Assembly (NCBI GenBank): GCA_023410875.1
Contig: JAEYPH010000036.1
Location: forward strand, 1 to 64,000
DNA from: Bacillota bacterium
Lineage (GTDB): Bacteria > Bacillota > Clostridia > Christensenellales > UMGS416
DNA length: 64,000 nucleotides
Reading direction: 5' to 3'
A model generated the notes under the pieces. That model saw only the letters and a list, made by a program, of their open reading frames with translations, did no database searches and was not told the DNA's origin. Every line of letters begins with the position of its first letter. Position 1 is the first letter of the stretch. Positions 50,675 to 58,984 of the stretch are shown here, piece by piece. A program made the position numbers and the translations under genes.

Positions 50675-51724
50675 TTACCACTGCATCGCTGCCAGTGCCA
50701 GTTTGATCTCCGCGCGCACGGCGTCATCCTTTTCGGCTTCCAGCGCTGTGCGCAACGCATCCTCAGCCTCATGACCGCCCAGCCGGCCCAGCGCCCAGGC
50801 GCTGTGGCAGCGTGCCACCTGGTTTGGGTGCTCCAGCAGCAGCTCTGCGAGCGCGGGAATCAGCGAACGGTCGCCGCTGTTGCCGGCTGCCAGCGCGGCC
50901 TGCGCCTGCAGGCGGTGTTTGCGGGCAAAATTGGCTCCGACGGCGCGCTGGAGTGCCTCCACCGCTTCTGGTCGACCGCGCAGCAGGCTTTCCAGACCGC
51001 AGGCCTGCAACACCTCCTCGGGGATGCGCTGCACTTGGGCGTCGGCGTGGGGGCAGGACAGCGTGCATTCGGTGCAGCCCAACAGCCGGGCGCCCATGGC
51101 CTCGCGCAGCTCCATGGGCACGGCTTCGGCGCCGATCATGTGATGGCGCAGGCAGCGCAGCCGGTCAAAGCTTCCCTCGCTGAGCGCACCGGTGGGGCAG
51201 GTTTGCACGCACAGGCCGCAGCCTTCGCAGGTGCGGTACGGCGCATCCTGCACGGGCAGCGGCGCGTCGGTGAGCACCAGGTGCAGGCTGACCAGCACGC
51301 CCAGTTCTTCGTGGCAGAACTGCTGATTCTGGCCTTGATATCCCAGCCCGGAGCGCAGCGCGGCGGCGCGGTGGGGCAGGGGCGGGTTGGCCAAAGCCCG
51401 GTGACCCCGCTCCCGCAGCCATTGGGACAGCGCTTCGGCACGGTCATGGCCTGCGTTGGATGCCGTGTAATAGTTTGCGATTTCCCCGCTGCCCTGCGGC
51501 CAAGGTTCAAAGGCGTCATACCGGCGCACGCCCACGACGATGGCCCGGGCTTCAGGCATCAGTTCCCGAGGGTCACCGCGCAGGCGCTCCTTGAGAGCAT
51601 CCCACGCTGCGCGGGACCACTCTTCAAAGGGCAGCGCCGAGCACAGCCCCACGTCGTCAAAGCCCAGCGCCTGAGCCTGGGTGCGCAGCGCACCCAGCAG
51701 TTTATCATCGGTTGCGTTTTTCAC
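50675..51724 (-). CDS. QueG-like Fe-S protein with HEAT repeats
   Basis: A 349-residue protein. The N-terminal B12-binding-like region (LGFDDVGLCSALPFEEWSRA) is followed by two 4Fe-4S motifs: RTCEGCGLCVQTCPTGALSE and LLGCTECTLSCPHADAQVQR. The C-terminal part has HEAT-like repeats (ALAAGNSGDRSLIPALAELL, then ALGRLGGHEAEDALRTALEA). It resembles epoxyqueuosine reductase (QueG), but the identity is uncertain because some Clostridia carry several QueG-like paralogs and no other queuosine gene is near. Divergent from the small hydrophobic protein at 51791. Confidence 0.8.
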   Translation of the reverse strand: MKNATDDKLLGALRTQAQALGFDDVGLCSALPFEEWSRAAWDALKERLRGDPRELMPEARAIVVGVRRYDAFEPWPQGSGEIANYYTASNAGHDRAEALSQWLRERGHRALANPPLPHRAAALRSGLGYQGQNQQFCHEELGVLVSLHLVLTDAPLPVQDAPYRTCEGCGLCVQTCPTGALSEGSFDRLRCLRHHMIGAEAVPMELREAMGARLLGCTECTLSCPHADAQVQRIPEEVLQACGLESLLRGRPEAVEALQRAVGANFARKHRLQAQAALAAGNSGDRSLIPALAELLLEHPNQVARCHSAWALGRLGGHEAEDALRTALEAEKDDAVRAEIKLALAAMQW

Positions 51725-51790
51725 AGGCGGGGGACCTCCGGCATAAATTGCTCATGGACAAGACTCAGTTTGAGAAAAGGAGGGAATAAC

Positions 51791-51991
51791 GTGTCCGCAA
51801 ATGCGAACCTGCCCATTGATACCGGTTGCGACGGCGAAGTCCAGGGCGCCAATACCTCGTTGCTGTTCTTCTTCCTGCTGTTGGTGATCATCTTCTCCAA
51901 CTGCCCGTTCTTTGACGGCGACGGCGACACCCTGCTGTTCTTCTTCCTGCTGCTGGTGTTCATCTTCACGGAGTTCTGCGACTTCTTCTAA
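51791..51991 (+). CDS. Small protein with duplicated LLFFFLLLV segment
   Basis: A 66-residue product starting at GTG 51791, with AAAAGGAGGGAATAAC upstream, a strong ribosome site that supports the short frame over the long upstream frame. It consists of a polar lead (SANANLPIDTGCDGEVQGAN), LLFFFLLLVIIF, the connector SNCPFFDGDGDT, and a second LLFFFLLLVFIF ending TEFCDFF. The two halves are near-identical, so it appears to be an internal duplication of a one-helix membrane peptide. Similar small hydrophobic proteins in Clostridia are often of unknown role and sometimes sporulation-linked. Confidence 0.75.
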   Translation: MSANANLPIDTGCDGEVQGANTSLLFFFLLLVIIFSNCPFFDGDGDTLLFFFLLLVFIFTEFCDFF

Positions 51992-52069
51992 GAGGCACAA
52001 AAGACCACCTGAAACAACATACCGACTACATGCAGGCGACGGTAATTCTACCGCCGCCTTGTTATTGCG

Positions 52070-52447
52070 CTACTTACGGTTGTTGCGGAAGGCCGAGGCC
52101 ATCAGCAGAGCGCCGGCCACCACCATCGCCACCGGCACGAAGAACCACAGGTTCACATGCAGCACAGCGGTCACGATCAGATACAGGCCGAAGAGGATCA
52201 GCGCGGAGCTGAACCATAGCGACAGCTTGCGGCCATCCACCTGGTGGGCGCGTTCGCCGTCGGGCGCTTCCATCACGAACATCAGGATGAAATAGAGGAT
52301 CACGGCGGGTACGAGCATCGTGGGGATGGCAACCAGGCACCACAGCACGCGCATCAGCGTGGCGTCCATGCCCAAATACTCGGCTAACCCCGCACACACG
52401 CCGAACACCACGGCATTGCGGGAACGGGCAAAGCGCTTTGTGTTCAT
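52070..52447 (-). CDS. PspC domain membrane protein
   Basis: A 125-residue protein, start MNTKRFARSRNAVVFGVCAG at 52447 (GACAGGAGG upstream). The PspC signature reads RSRNAVVFGVCAGLAEYLGM with VLWCLVAIPTMLVPAVILYF, followed by two more hydrophobic helices. PspC proteins sense or stabilise membrane stress. No pspA lies in the window. An upstream in-frame extension lacks a ribosome site. Confidence 0.88.
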   Translation of the reverse strand: MNTKRFARSRNAVVFGVCAGLAEYLGMDATLMRVLWCLVAIPTMLVPAVILYFILMFVMEAPDGERAHQVDGRKLSLWFSSALILFGLYLIVTAVLHVNLWFFVPVAMVVAGALLMASAFRNNRK

Positions 52448-52540
52448 AGCGGCCTCCTGTCTGCGAGCGCCTATGAGCGCCCAAGATATATCTTGATTAT
52501 GCATCACCGCGGTGCGCGGGCGCAAGGGGTTCTTTGCATG

Positions 52541-53929
52541 TCAACGGTGGGCCATGCCCCGGCTCAGCGACTGCCACAGCGCTTCGGCGCCGAATTCCAG
52601 CCGCCACACCGCGGCCCCGGCCAGCGCGTTGAAGGCCAGCAGCCTACCCTTGAGCTCCAGAGAAGGCGCGTCGTCGCAGTAGATGACCCGCAGCACGTTT
52701 TCCGCGTCCACGAAGGCGTAGCGCGTCATACCCTTGTTGGGCATCCATGTGCCTTTGTTCAGCCAGTATTGCACCTGGACCTTGTTGCCGCCGGACGTAT
52801 AGGACTCCTCGGCCAGCAGGGATGCGACCTGGGCCGGCGTGGCTGTCCTGCGGGTTTTGGATTTGGTCAGCTCCGGGAGCTCCTTGAGCGTTTCGCCCTC
52901 GGGCACGTCAAATGTGTATTCCACGCCAAAGAACGGTATGCCCATGAGGATGCGGTCTTCGGGCACCTGGTCCAGCATCCTGCGCATCTTGTCCGCGACC
53001 CAGTCGATGGCGGCCACAGGTTCCAGCGCCGGGTTGTCATAGGCCATCACACACACATAGTCTGCCGCCTGCCCTAAGCCCCGGCGGTCATAGCACTGCC
53101 ACCAGTTGTTCGGGTCTTCGTTGGCCAGCGGCACCGTAACGTCCACGGAAATGACAGTGCCGGGAGGCAGGTCTTTTTTTGCTCGTGCCACGAAGGCCGT
53201 GAACTTCACCTTGTCCTTGGGGTCCATCTTTTCAAAATCGAAGTTGATGCCGTCCAGCCCCAGCGTGCTCACGAAAGTGCTGAGCCTGGCATAGAAGGCA
53301 TCCTGTTGCTCCTTGTCATTGACCAGCGCCCAGGAAAGGTCCGGGTCAAAGCTGACCACCGAAGCCCACACCTTCGCGCCGCCCGCGTGGGCGGTCTGGA
53401 TGTATTGCACCGGGTCCCAGCCGTTCACCTTGCCCTCCAGCAGGGTGTTCAAGTCGTTGACGACGGCCTGGCCGTCGGCGTCCTTTTCCACATAGAACCA
53501 CGTGGGTGACAGCACATTTACGCCCGGGGGCACTGCGTTGAGCTTTTTGGGCCGGTATTGCCAGGCCAATGTCAGCTGCGGGGGCCGCGCGGCCAGGGGC
53601 ACGCGGGTGTTGCCATAGTCCATGCCCGAGGGTGTCCAGGGCTCTTTGACCTCCTGCGGGCGGATGCCCGCGGCGTTCAGCGCCTGCACATACCAGCTTA
53701 GCGGCGACAGTTTGCGCACGGTGGCGTTCTGGCCGATGGCCTGTCTCACAATGCGATCATAGCCGCCTCTGGTTTGGCCCAACGCGCCGCCCGCGCTCAG
53801 CAGCATCACCGCCGCCAGCATCGCCGCGAAGGCCGGCACCGCCCAGTCCGGACCCTTCGGCGTTACATTTTGGAGTGCCGGTTTGTGCCCTTTGCGGCCT
53901 CTCTGAGGTTTTTGCAGGTTAATTCCCAT
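52541..53929 (-). CDS. Membrane-anchored GH18 glycoside hydrolase (YdhD/YaaH-like)
   Basis: A 462-residue protein. A basic N-terminus (INLQKPQRGRKGHKP) and the hydrophobic segment WAVPAFAAMLAAVMLLSAGG act as a signal anchor. The GH18 domain has the catalytic DxxDxDxE-type site LDGINFDFEKMDPKDK, plus VWASVVSFDPDLSWALVND and ILMGIPFFGVEYTFDVPEG. Members hydrolyse N-acetylglucosaminyl bonds, for example in spore cortex or cell wall. No ribosome site lies before ATG 53929; a TATAAT ends 6 nt upstream, so the mRNA is probably leaderless. A longer upstream reading frame without a signal is rejected. Confidence 0.87.
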   Translation of the reverse strand: MGINLQKPQRGRKGHKPALQNVTPKGPDWAVPAFAAMLAAVMLLSAGGALGQTRGGYDRIVRQAIGQNATVRKLSPLSWYVQALNAAGIRPQEVKEPWTPSGMDYGNTRVPLAARPPQLTLAWQYRPKKLNAVPPGVNVLSPTWFYVEKDADGQAVVNDLNTLLEGKVNGWDPVQYIQTAHAGGAKVWASVVSFDPDLSWALVNDKEQQDAFYARLSTFVSTLGLDGINFDFEKMDPKDKVKFTAFVARAKKDLPPGTVISVDVTVPLANEDPNNWWQCYDRRGLGQAADYVCVMAYDNPALEPVAAIDWVADKMRRMLDQVPEDRILMGIPFFGVEYTFDVPEGETLKELPELTKSKTRRTATPAQVASLLAEESYTSGGNKVQVQYWLNKGTWMPNKGMTRYAFVDAENVLRVIYCDDAPSLELKGRLLAFNALAGAAVWRLEFGAEALWQSLSRGMAHR

Positions 53930-53935
53930 GGTCGA

Positions 53936-53941
53936 ATTATA
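53936..53941 (-). promoter_or_regulatory. -10 element of the GH18 gene, 6 nt before ATG
   Basis: On the minus strand TATAAT is followed by TCGACC and then the ATG. The expected start of transcription falls at the ATG. The -35 region (near 53959-53964) is poor. Confidence 0.55.
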
Positions 53942-54152
53942 ACAAATTACGCATGTGGCGAAAAGGCACACTGAGGGGCTGCAAGCTTTTGAGGATGTAA
54001 AATTCCTGCAAAAATCGAAGATTTTGAGCAAAATGCTTTGAAGCCTGGGAAAAGACCACGGCGGCGGTAGAGGCGGGGCTCTTATCGCTATGGCAAATTC
54101 ATACCATCCCGGCGGCAGTCATACCTATAAACACAAGTTTACGGGAGGCGCC

Positions 54153-55619
54153 ATGACCACGCGGGAATTGCAGGCGCTGCGCCAGAGGCGCGAGCTGGGC
54201 GGCGGCGAAGAGAAGCACGAGGCACGGTGGCGCGATGGGTCCTTAAGCGCGCGGGAGCGGCTTGCGCTGCTGCTGGACGAGGGAAGCTTCGTGGAAAGCG
54301 GCGTGTTCGCCGGCGAGGCGGATGCGCCGGCCCAGGGCGTCGTGACCGGCTTCGGCGCGGTGGAGGGTCGGCCAGTGTGCGTGTATGCTCAGGATTTCAC
54401 GGTGCTGGGCGGTTCGGTGGGGCAGGCCCACGCGGATAAAATCTGCCGCGTCATGGACAATGCGCTGCAAAACGGCGTGCCGCTGGTGGCGCTGCTGGAT
54501 AGCGCCGGCGCGCGGCTGCACGAGGGGTTGGCAGCGGTGGCGGCTTATACGCGGGTGTACCGCAAGGCCGTGGATTTGAGCGGCCAGGTGCCCACCATCG
54601 GCCTTGTGTGCGGCCCGTGCGTGGGCGGCGCGGCGTGGGCAGCGGGACTCATGGATTTCGTGTTCACCGCCGGGCAGCGCGCCCGGGTGCAGACCTGGGG
54701 CCCCCAGGTCATGGAGGCAGCCGGACAGCCGGCGCCGGCGCCAGCCGCGTGCGGCGTGGCGCAGTTTGCGTACGCCGACGAGCGGGACGGCCTGCTGGCC
54801 GTGCGGCAGCTGCTGGGGTATCTGCCGCCCAACTGCCTGGAGGACGCGCCGGTGGTGGAGCATACTGAGAGCCTTGCGAACGAGGAAGCCGCGGCGGCAC
54901 TGGACGCACTGACGCCCGGCTGCTACGACATGTCATGGGTTTTGGACGCCGTGGCCGACAGCGTGATGCCGACGTACGCTGACTATGGCTCCGGCGTGAT
55001 CACGGCCCTTGCCCGCGTGGGCGGCCGGACCGTGGGCCTCGTGGCCACGCAGCCGCGGACCAACGAAGGCATGATGGATGGCGCGGCGTGCCGCAAGGCG
55101 GCGCGGTTCGTGCGGTTCTGTGACGCATTCCGGCTGCCGGTGCTGACGCTGGTGGACACCGCCGGTGTGGCGATGGACGCAGCCGAGGAGGCGGGAGGTC
55201 TGGTGAACAGTTGCTGCGAGCTGCTGGATGCCTATGCCCGGGCCACGGCGCCCAAGGTTACGGTGCTGTGCGGCCGCGCCAACGGCAGCGCCATGGCGCT
55301 GCTGGGGTGCCGCGAGCTGGGCATGGACGCCGTGTATGCTTGGCCACAGGCACAGCTGAGCGTGCTGCCGCCGGAAACGGCGGCCAACATCCTCTTCGCC
55401 CGGGAGATCGCCGTGGCGGAGGACCCGGCAGCCGCCCGCGCCGCGGCCATCGCCCGCTGGCAGCTGGACGAGAGCAGCCCGTTGCACGCGGCGGAACTGG
55501 GTTTGCTGGACGACATCATCGCCCCGAGGGACACCCGCGCCACGGTGCTCGCGCAGCTGGAGCTGCTGCTGGGCAAGCGGGACCGCCGCCCCCGGGGGCG
55601 GTTCTTCCGCGATGGATAG
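54153..55619 (+). CDS. Carboxyltransferase subunit (MmdA / transcarboxylase 12S type)
   Basis: A 488-residue subunit starting MTTRELQALRQRRELGGGEE, with GGGAGGCGCC before ATG. It matches the acyl-CoA carboxyltransferase family: ARWRDGSLSARERLALLLDE, FVESGVFAGEADAPAQGVVT, LLDSAGARLHEGLAAVAAYT and later VDTAGVAMDAAEEAGGLVNS with AMALLGCRELGMDAVYAWPQ. Such proteins move CO2 between biotin and an acyl-CoA, as in methylmalonyl-CoA decarboxylase or transcarboxylase. It heads a four-gene operon with an OadG-like protein, a biotin carrier and a pyruvate/oxaloacetate-type carboxyltransferase. The acyl substrate cannot be read from sequence. Confidence 0.87.
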   Translation: MTTRELQALRQRRELGGGEEKHEARWRDGSLSARERLALLLDEGSFVESGVFAGEADAPAQGVVTGFGAVEGRPVCVYAQDFTVLGGSVGQAHADKICRVMDNALQNGVPLVALLDSAGARLHEGLAAVAAYTRVYRKAVDLSGQVPTIGLVCGPCVGGAAWAAGLMDFVFTAGQRARVQTWGPQVMEAAGQPAPAPAACGVAQFAYADERDGLLAVRQLLGYLPPNCLEDAPVVEHTESLANEEAAAALDALTPGCYDMSWVLDAVADSVMPTYADYGSGVITALARVGGRTVGLVATQPRTNEGMMDGAACRKAARFVRFCDAFRLPVLTLVDTAGVAMDAAEEAGGLVNSCCELLDAYARATAPKVTVLCGRANGSAMALLGCRELGMDAVYAWPQAQLSVLPPETAANILFAREIAVAEDPAAARAAAIARWQLDESSPLHAAELGLLDDIIAPRDTRATVLAQLELLLGKRDRRPRGRFFRDG

Positions 55620-55629
55620 AGGTGAGATC

Positions 55630-56055
55630 ATGGACTTTCTTCGAGACAACCTGACGTTGGTGCTGACGGTGGCCTTTGTGCTGGCCGTGGCCCAGGGCAT
55701 GCTGGCCCAGGCCCTGGCTGAGGAAAAGGGCCATAGCAAGCACTGGTTCTGGGCCGGCTGCCTGCTGCCTTTGGTGGGCGTCATTTGGGCGGCGGGCCTG
55801 CCGGATGCGCGGCTGCGGGCCGAGGTAAGGGAGTTGGCCCAGGCCCAGAGGGAGAGCGCGCCGCTGCAGCCGACGGCCGTGGAGCCCGCCCGGCAGGGGC
55901 GGGAGCACGAGGATGTGGACGAGCTCGTTGCGGCAGTAACGGCTTCACTGGCAGCCATGGGGACCGGCGCCAACACGCGCCCTGTGCTGCGCAGCATCCG
56001 CCGGGCCGGTGGGCCCACAGCGTGGGCCCGCGCCGGCGACCGGCGCAGGGCATAG
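55630..56055 (+). CDS. OadG/MmdD-like small membrane subunit
   Basis: A 141-residue protein starting MDFLRDNLTLVLTVAFVLAV (RBS GAGGTGAG). One or two N-terminal membrane helices (VLTVAFVLAVAQGMLAQALA and AGCLLPLVGVIWAAGLPD) are followed by a charged linker and the C-terminal pattern DELVAAVTASLAAMGTGANT-PVLRSIRRAGGPTAWARAGD, which resembles the end of decarboxylase gamma/delta subunits. That subunit anchors a Na+-pumping decarboxylase; here no beta subunit is present, so it may anchor the soluble enzymes to the membrane by itself. Position 2 of the operon. Confidence 0.65.
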   Translation: MDFLRDNLTLVLTVAFVLAVAQGMLAQALAEEKGHSKHWFWAGCLLPLVGVIWAAGLPDARLRAEVRELAQAQRESAPLQPTAVEPARQGREHEDVDELVAAVTASLAAMGTGANTRPVLRSIRRAGGPTAWARAGDRRRA

Positions 56056-56082
56056 CGCGATGGAGTTGGGAGGAACCATGAC

Positions 56083-56574
56083 ATGATCCGCAGATTTTAT
56101 GTCACCGTGAATGGCCGCGGTTACGAGGTGGAGGTCGAGGAGGTTGCGGCCTTCCCCCGGCCGGTGGCGCAGGCGCCGCGGACGCTGGCCGAGCAGCCGG
56201 AGCTGCGCCTGTCGGCTCCCGCCGCACCTGCGGAGGCGCCGGCTGCCATGGCACAGCCCTTCCCAGTAGAGCCGCCGGCCCAGAGCGCGCCCGCCGCGCC
56301 CAAGGCCGTGCCAATGCCCCCCGGCGGCGCCGTCAACGCGTCGCCGAAGGCGATGCTCCCGGCCGCAGCCGTAACTTCGCCCATGCCCGGTAAAATTCTC
56401 TCGGTCAAAGTGACCGTGGGGCAGGTCGTCAAACGCGGCGACGTGCTGATGATACTGGAGGCCATGAAAATGGAGAACGAGATACAGTCTCCTGCCGACG
56501 GCATGGTCAGCGCCATCGCCGTGGAGGCGGGTCAAACGGTGGAGGCCGGCGCGGCGCTGGCGTCCATCGGCTGA
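56083..56574 (+). CDS. Biotin carboxyl carrier protein
   Basis: A 163-residue carrier. MIRRFYVTVNGRGYEVEVEE opens the family, followed by a long Ala/Pro linker (about 30-100), and a biotinyl domain with PMPGKILSVKVTVGQVVKRG and the biotinylation site EAMKMENEIQSPADGMVSAI (Lys of MKM). It carries CO2 between the two carboxyltransferase subunits encoded in the same operon. The start at 56083 is chosen because the ATG five bases upstream is out of frame. Confidence 0.93.
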   Translation: MIRRFYVTVNGRGYEVEVEEVAAFPRPVAQAPRTLAEQPELRLSAPAAPAEAPAAMAQPFPVEPPAQSAPAAPKAVPMPPGGAVNASPKAMLPAAAVTSPMPGKILSVKVTVGQVVKRGDVLMILEAMKMENEIQSPADGMVSAIAVEAGQTVEAGAALASIG

Positions 56575-56584
56575 GGAGGCGACC

Positions 56585-57982
56585 ATGGCCAAGGTGCACA
56601 TCACCGATACGATATTGCGCGACGCCCACCAGAGCCACGCCGCCACGCGCATGACCACCGCCGACATGCTGCCAGCGCTGCCAGCGCTGGACCAGGCGGG
56701 CTATTGGTCACTGGAGGCCTGGGGCGGCGCAACCTATGACACGTGCCTGCGTTTTCTGCGGGAGGACCCGTGGGACCGCCTGCGGACCCTTCGTGCCGGT
56801 TTAGCAAAAACGCCGATTCAAATGTTGTTGAGGGGGCAGAACCTGCTGGCCTACAAGAACTTCCCTGACGACGTCGTGGAGATGTTCGTGCGCCGGGCCA
56901 TACAAAACGGCGTGGGTGTGGTGCGGGTATTCGACGCGCTCAACGACGTGCGAAACATGAAGACCGCCATGGCCGCCGTGAAGCGCAACGGCGGCCATCT
57001 GGAGGCTGCGCTGTGCTACACGACCAGCCCTGTGCACACGACGCAGTATTTCGTGGACATGGCCGCCGAGCTGGAGGCGCTGGGCGCGGACACCATCGCC
57101 ATCAAGGACATGGCCAACCTGTTGCTGCCCTACACCGCCGGGGAACTGGTGACCCGGCTCAAAAAGCGCGTCAAGGCGCCCATCCACGTGCACACCCACA
57201 ACTCCAGCGGCACCGGCGACATGGTGTATCTCAAGGCCATAGAGGCAGGCGCTGACATTGTGGACACGGCCCTCTCGCCCATGGCCGGCGGCACTTCTCA
57301 GCCGGCCACGGAGCCGCTGGTGGCCAGCTTAAGGGGCACGCCCTATGACACCGGCATGGATCTGCGGCACTTAAGCTCCATCGCGTCCCATTTTCGCGAG
57401 GTGTCCGCCCGCATGGCCAAGGGTGGCTCCATCGATCCTGCCGTGTACCGCGTGGACATCGATTCACTGATCTACCAGGTGCCCGGCGGTATGTTCTCCA
57501 ACCTGATCTCCCAGCTTAAGAGCCAGAACGCGCTGAGCCGCCTGCCCGATGTGCTGCGAGAGGTGCCCCGGGTGCGGGAGGACTTCGGTTATCCGCCGCT
57601 GGTGACGCCCACCAGCCAGATCGTGGGCACGCAGGCGGTGCTCAACGTGCTGTCCGGGGAGCGCTACAAGCAATTCACCAAGGAATCCCGCGGCATGCTG
57701 CGCGGCGAATACGGCCGGCTGCCCGCGCCGCCCAACCCCGACGTGGTCAAGCTGGCGCTGGGCGATGGGCCGCGCATCACCGGCCGGCCCGCCGACGAGC
57801 TGAAGCCGGAGCTGGGCCGCCTGCGCGACGACATCAAGGGCCTCATGGAGCAGGAGGAGGACATCCTGAGCTACGCCATGTTCCCCACGGTGGCCATGGA
57901 TTTTTTCCAGTTCCGCCAGGCAAAGAAATATCGTGTGGACCACACGCTGCTGGACAGGAAGGCCGGCGTACACCCCATATAG
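56585..57982 (+). CDS. Pyruvate/oxaloacetate carboxyltransferase (transcarboxylase 5S / OadA-type, no biotin domain)
   Basis: A 465-residue barrel enzyme with the HMG-CoA-lyase-like fold. ITDTILRDAHQSHAATRMTT holds the metal-binding DxxLRDxHQS motif, RVFDALNDVRNMKTAMAAVK follows, TIAIKDMANLLLPYTAGELV holds the carboxylated Lys, and IHVHTHNSSGTGDMVYLKAI the metal His pair. A C-terminal helical conserved domain ends at VHPI. The biotinyl domain is separate (previous gene). It is the last gene of the operon; RBS GAGGAGGCGACC. Confidence 0.93.
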   Translation: MAKVHITDTILRDAHQSHAATRMTTADMLPALPALDQAGYWSLEAWGGATYDTCLRFLREDPWDRLRTLRAGLAKTPIQMLLRGQNLLAYKNFPDDVVEMFVRRAIQNGVGVVRVFDALNDVRNMKTAMAAVKRNGGHLEAALCYTTSPVHTTQYFVDMAAELEALGADTIAIKDMANLLLPYTAGELVTRLKKRVKAPIHVHTHNSSGTGDMVYLKAIEAGADIVDTALSPMAGGTSQPATEPLVASLRGTPYDTGMDLRHLSSIASHFREVSARMAKGGSIDPAVYRVDIDSLIYQVPGGMFSNLISQLKSQNALSRLPDVLREVPRVREDFGYPPLVTPTSQIVGTQAVLNVLSGERYKQFTKESRGMLRGEYGRLPAPPNPDVVKLALGDGPRITGRPADELKPELGRLRDDIKGLMEQEEDILSYAMFPTVAMDFFQFRQAKKYRVDHTLLDRKAGVHPI

Positions 57983-57984
57983 TT

Positions 57985-58012
57985 TCGCGGTTGCCGACAC
58001 AGCGACAACCGC
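57985..58012 (+). terminator. Hairpin after the carboxyltransferase operon
   Basis: CGCGGTTG and CAACCGCG flank a 12-nt loop just after the final stop. It is followed by another hairpin, the recurrent element at 58045-58070, and no strong T-tract. The gap up to 58278 otherwise holds no gene. Confidence 0.5.
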
Positions 58013-58044
58013 GATTTGGACGGCTTGCATATGGGCTTGCTTTC

Positions 58045-58070
58045 GGCCTGCCGATAACCGTCGGCAGGCC
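58045..58070. repeat. Recurrent hairpin with GCCGATAACCGTCGGC core, copy 3
   Basis: GGCCTGCCGA and TCGGCAGGCC form a perfect 10-bp stem around loop TAACCG. It has the same core as the elements at 14577-14608 and 31682-31707, with a different but still complementary outer stem. Confidence 0.7.
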
Positions 58071-58278
58071 TGCGCTTGTCTGCAACAATCCATGCTTTTC
58101 CTGTAGAAGTGTTGAGATCGCCTGCGGGCGGGTTTTGGTTTGGCAGCCTGCCTGGGAACCCGTTTCCTCGGCGGAATGAATCCGCCTTCGGTATCTTTCT
58201 TTTAAAAGGCTGGCACATAGTCGAAAAGCCATTGATGGTGTTATACTATAGCCATTCGCTACATCGAGGGGGCTGCCG

Positions 58279-58896
58279 ATGGACTTCAACTCCCGCTCGG
58301 CCCAGTGGGATACGCCCATGCGCGTAAAGCGCGCCGCGGTTGTGGCGTGCAAGATTGCCGACTTTGTACCGGTGACAGAAGACATGGACGCGATGGAATT
58401 TGGCTGCGGCACCGGGCTCATCAGCTTCGCGCTGCGGGACCATTTGCGCAGTGTCCTTCTGGTGGATGCATCCGACGGCATGCTGGCGGTGGCGCGCCAG
58501 AAGATTGCCGATGCCGGCGCGTGCAATCTGCGCACCCTGCAGCACGACCTGAGCAGCGTCGAAGGCTTGCCGCAGGCGGCGTTCGATTTGGTTTATGCAT
58601 CCATGGCGCTGCACCATGTCGTGGATGTGGACGCCATCGTCGAGGTATTCCGCGCGCTGCTCAAGCCCGGCGGCCGCCTGTGTATCGTGGATCTGGATGC
58701 CGACGATGGCAGCTTCCATGCCGACGAGCCGGACTTTAACGGTCACGACGGCTTTGATCAGCGGGAACTGGCGGATATGCTGAGCCGCCATGGCTTTGTC
58801 GGCGCCCGCAGCGAAACCTTTTTGCAGGCGCAGAGGGACCGAGGCGGGCGAGTTCTCGATTATTCGCTGTTCACTCTCTGTGCTCAGAAGGCTTAA
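58279..58896 (+). CDS. Class I SAM-dependent methyltransferase
   Basis: A 205-residue Rossmann methyltransferase. Motif I is DAMEFGCGTGLISFALRDHL; motif II LVDASDGMLAVARQKIADAG; motif IV/V FDLVYASMALHHVVDVDAIV; and LLKPGGRLCIVDLDADDGSF follows. It is of the UbiE/type-11 kind whose substrates range from small molecules to lipids; no neighbour indicates which. The ATG is preceded by GAGGGGG. Confidence 0.85.
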   Translation: MDFNSRSAQWDTPMRVKRAAVVACKIADFVPVTEDMDAMEFGCGTGLISFALRDHLRSVLLVDASDGMLAVARQKIADAGACNLRTLQHDLSSVEGLPQAAFDLVYASMALHHVVDVDAIVEVFRALLKPGGRLCIVDLDADDGSFHADEPDFNGHDGFDQRELADMLSRHGFVGARSETFLQAQRDRGGRVLDYSLFTLCAQKA

Positions 58897-58984
58897 GACC
58901 GCGCAGGAGAATTAACGAGGGCATGCTGGCCCGGGCGTCGGCGGCAATGTTATACTAGACACAATCATTTAAGAGGAGTCGGCC

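Noticed and set aside
50648..51991. 447-codon plus-strand frame opposite the QueG-like gene
   Set aside because: Only its last 66 codons have a ribosome site and sensible composition (the GTG-started small protein); the rest is antisense shadow.
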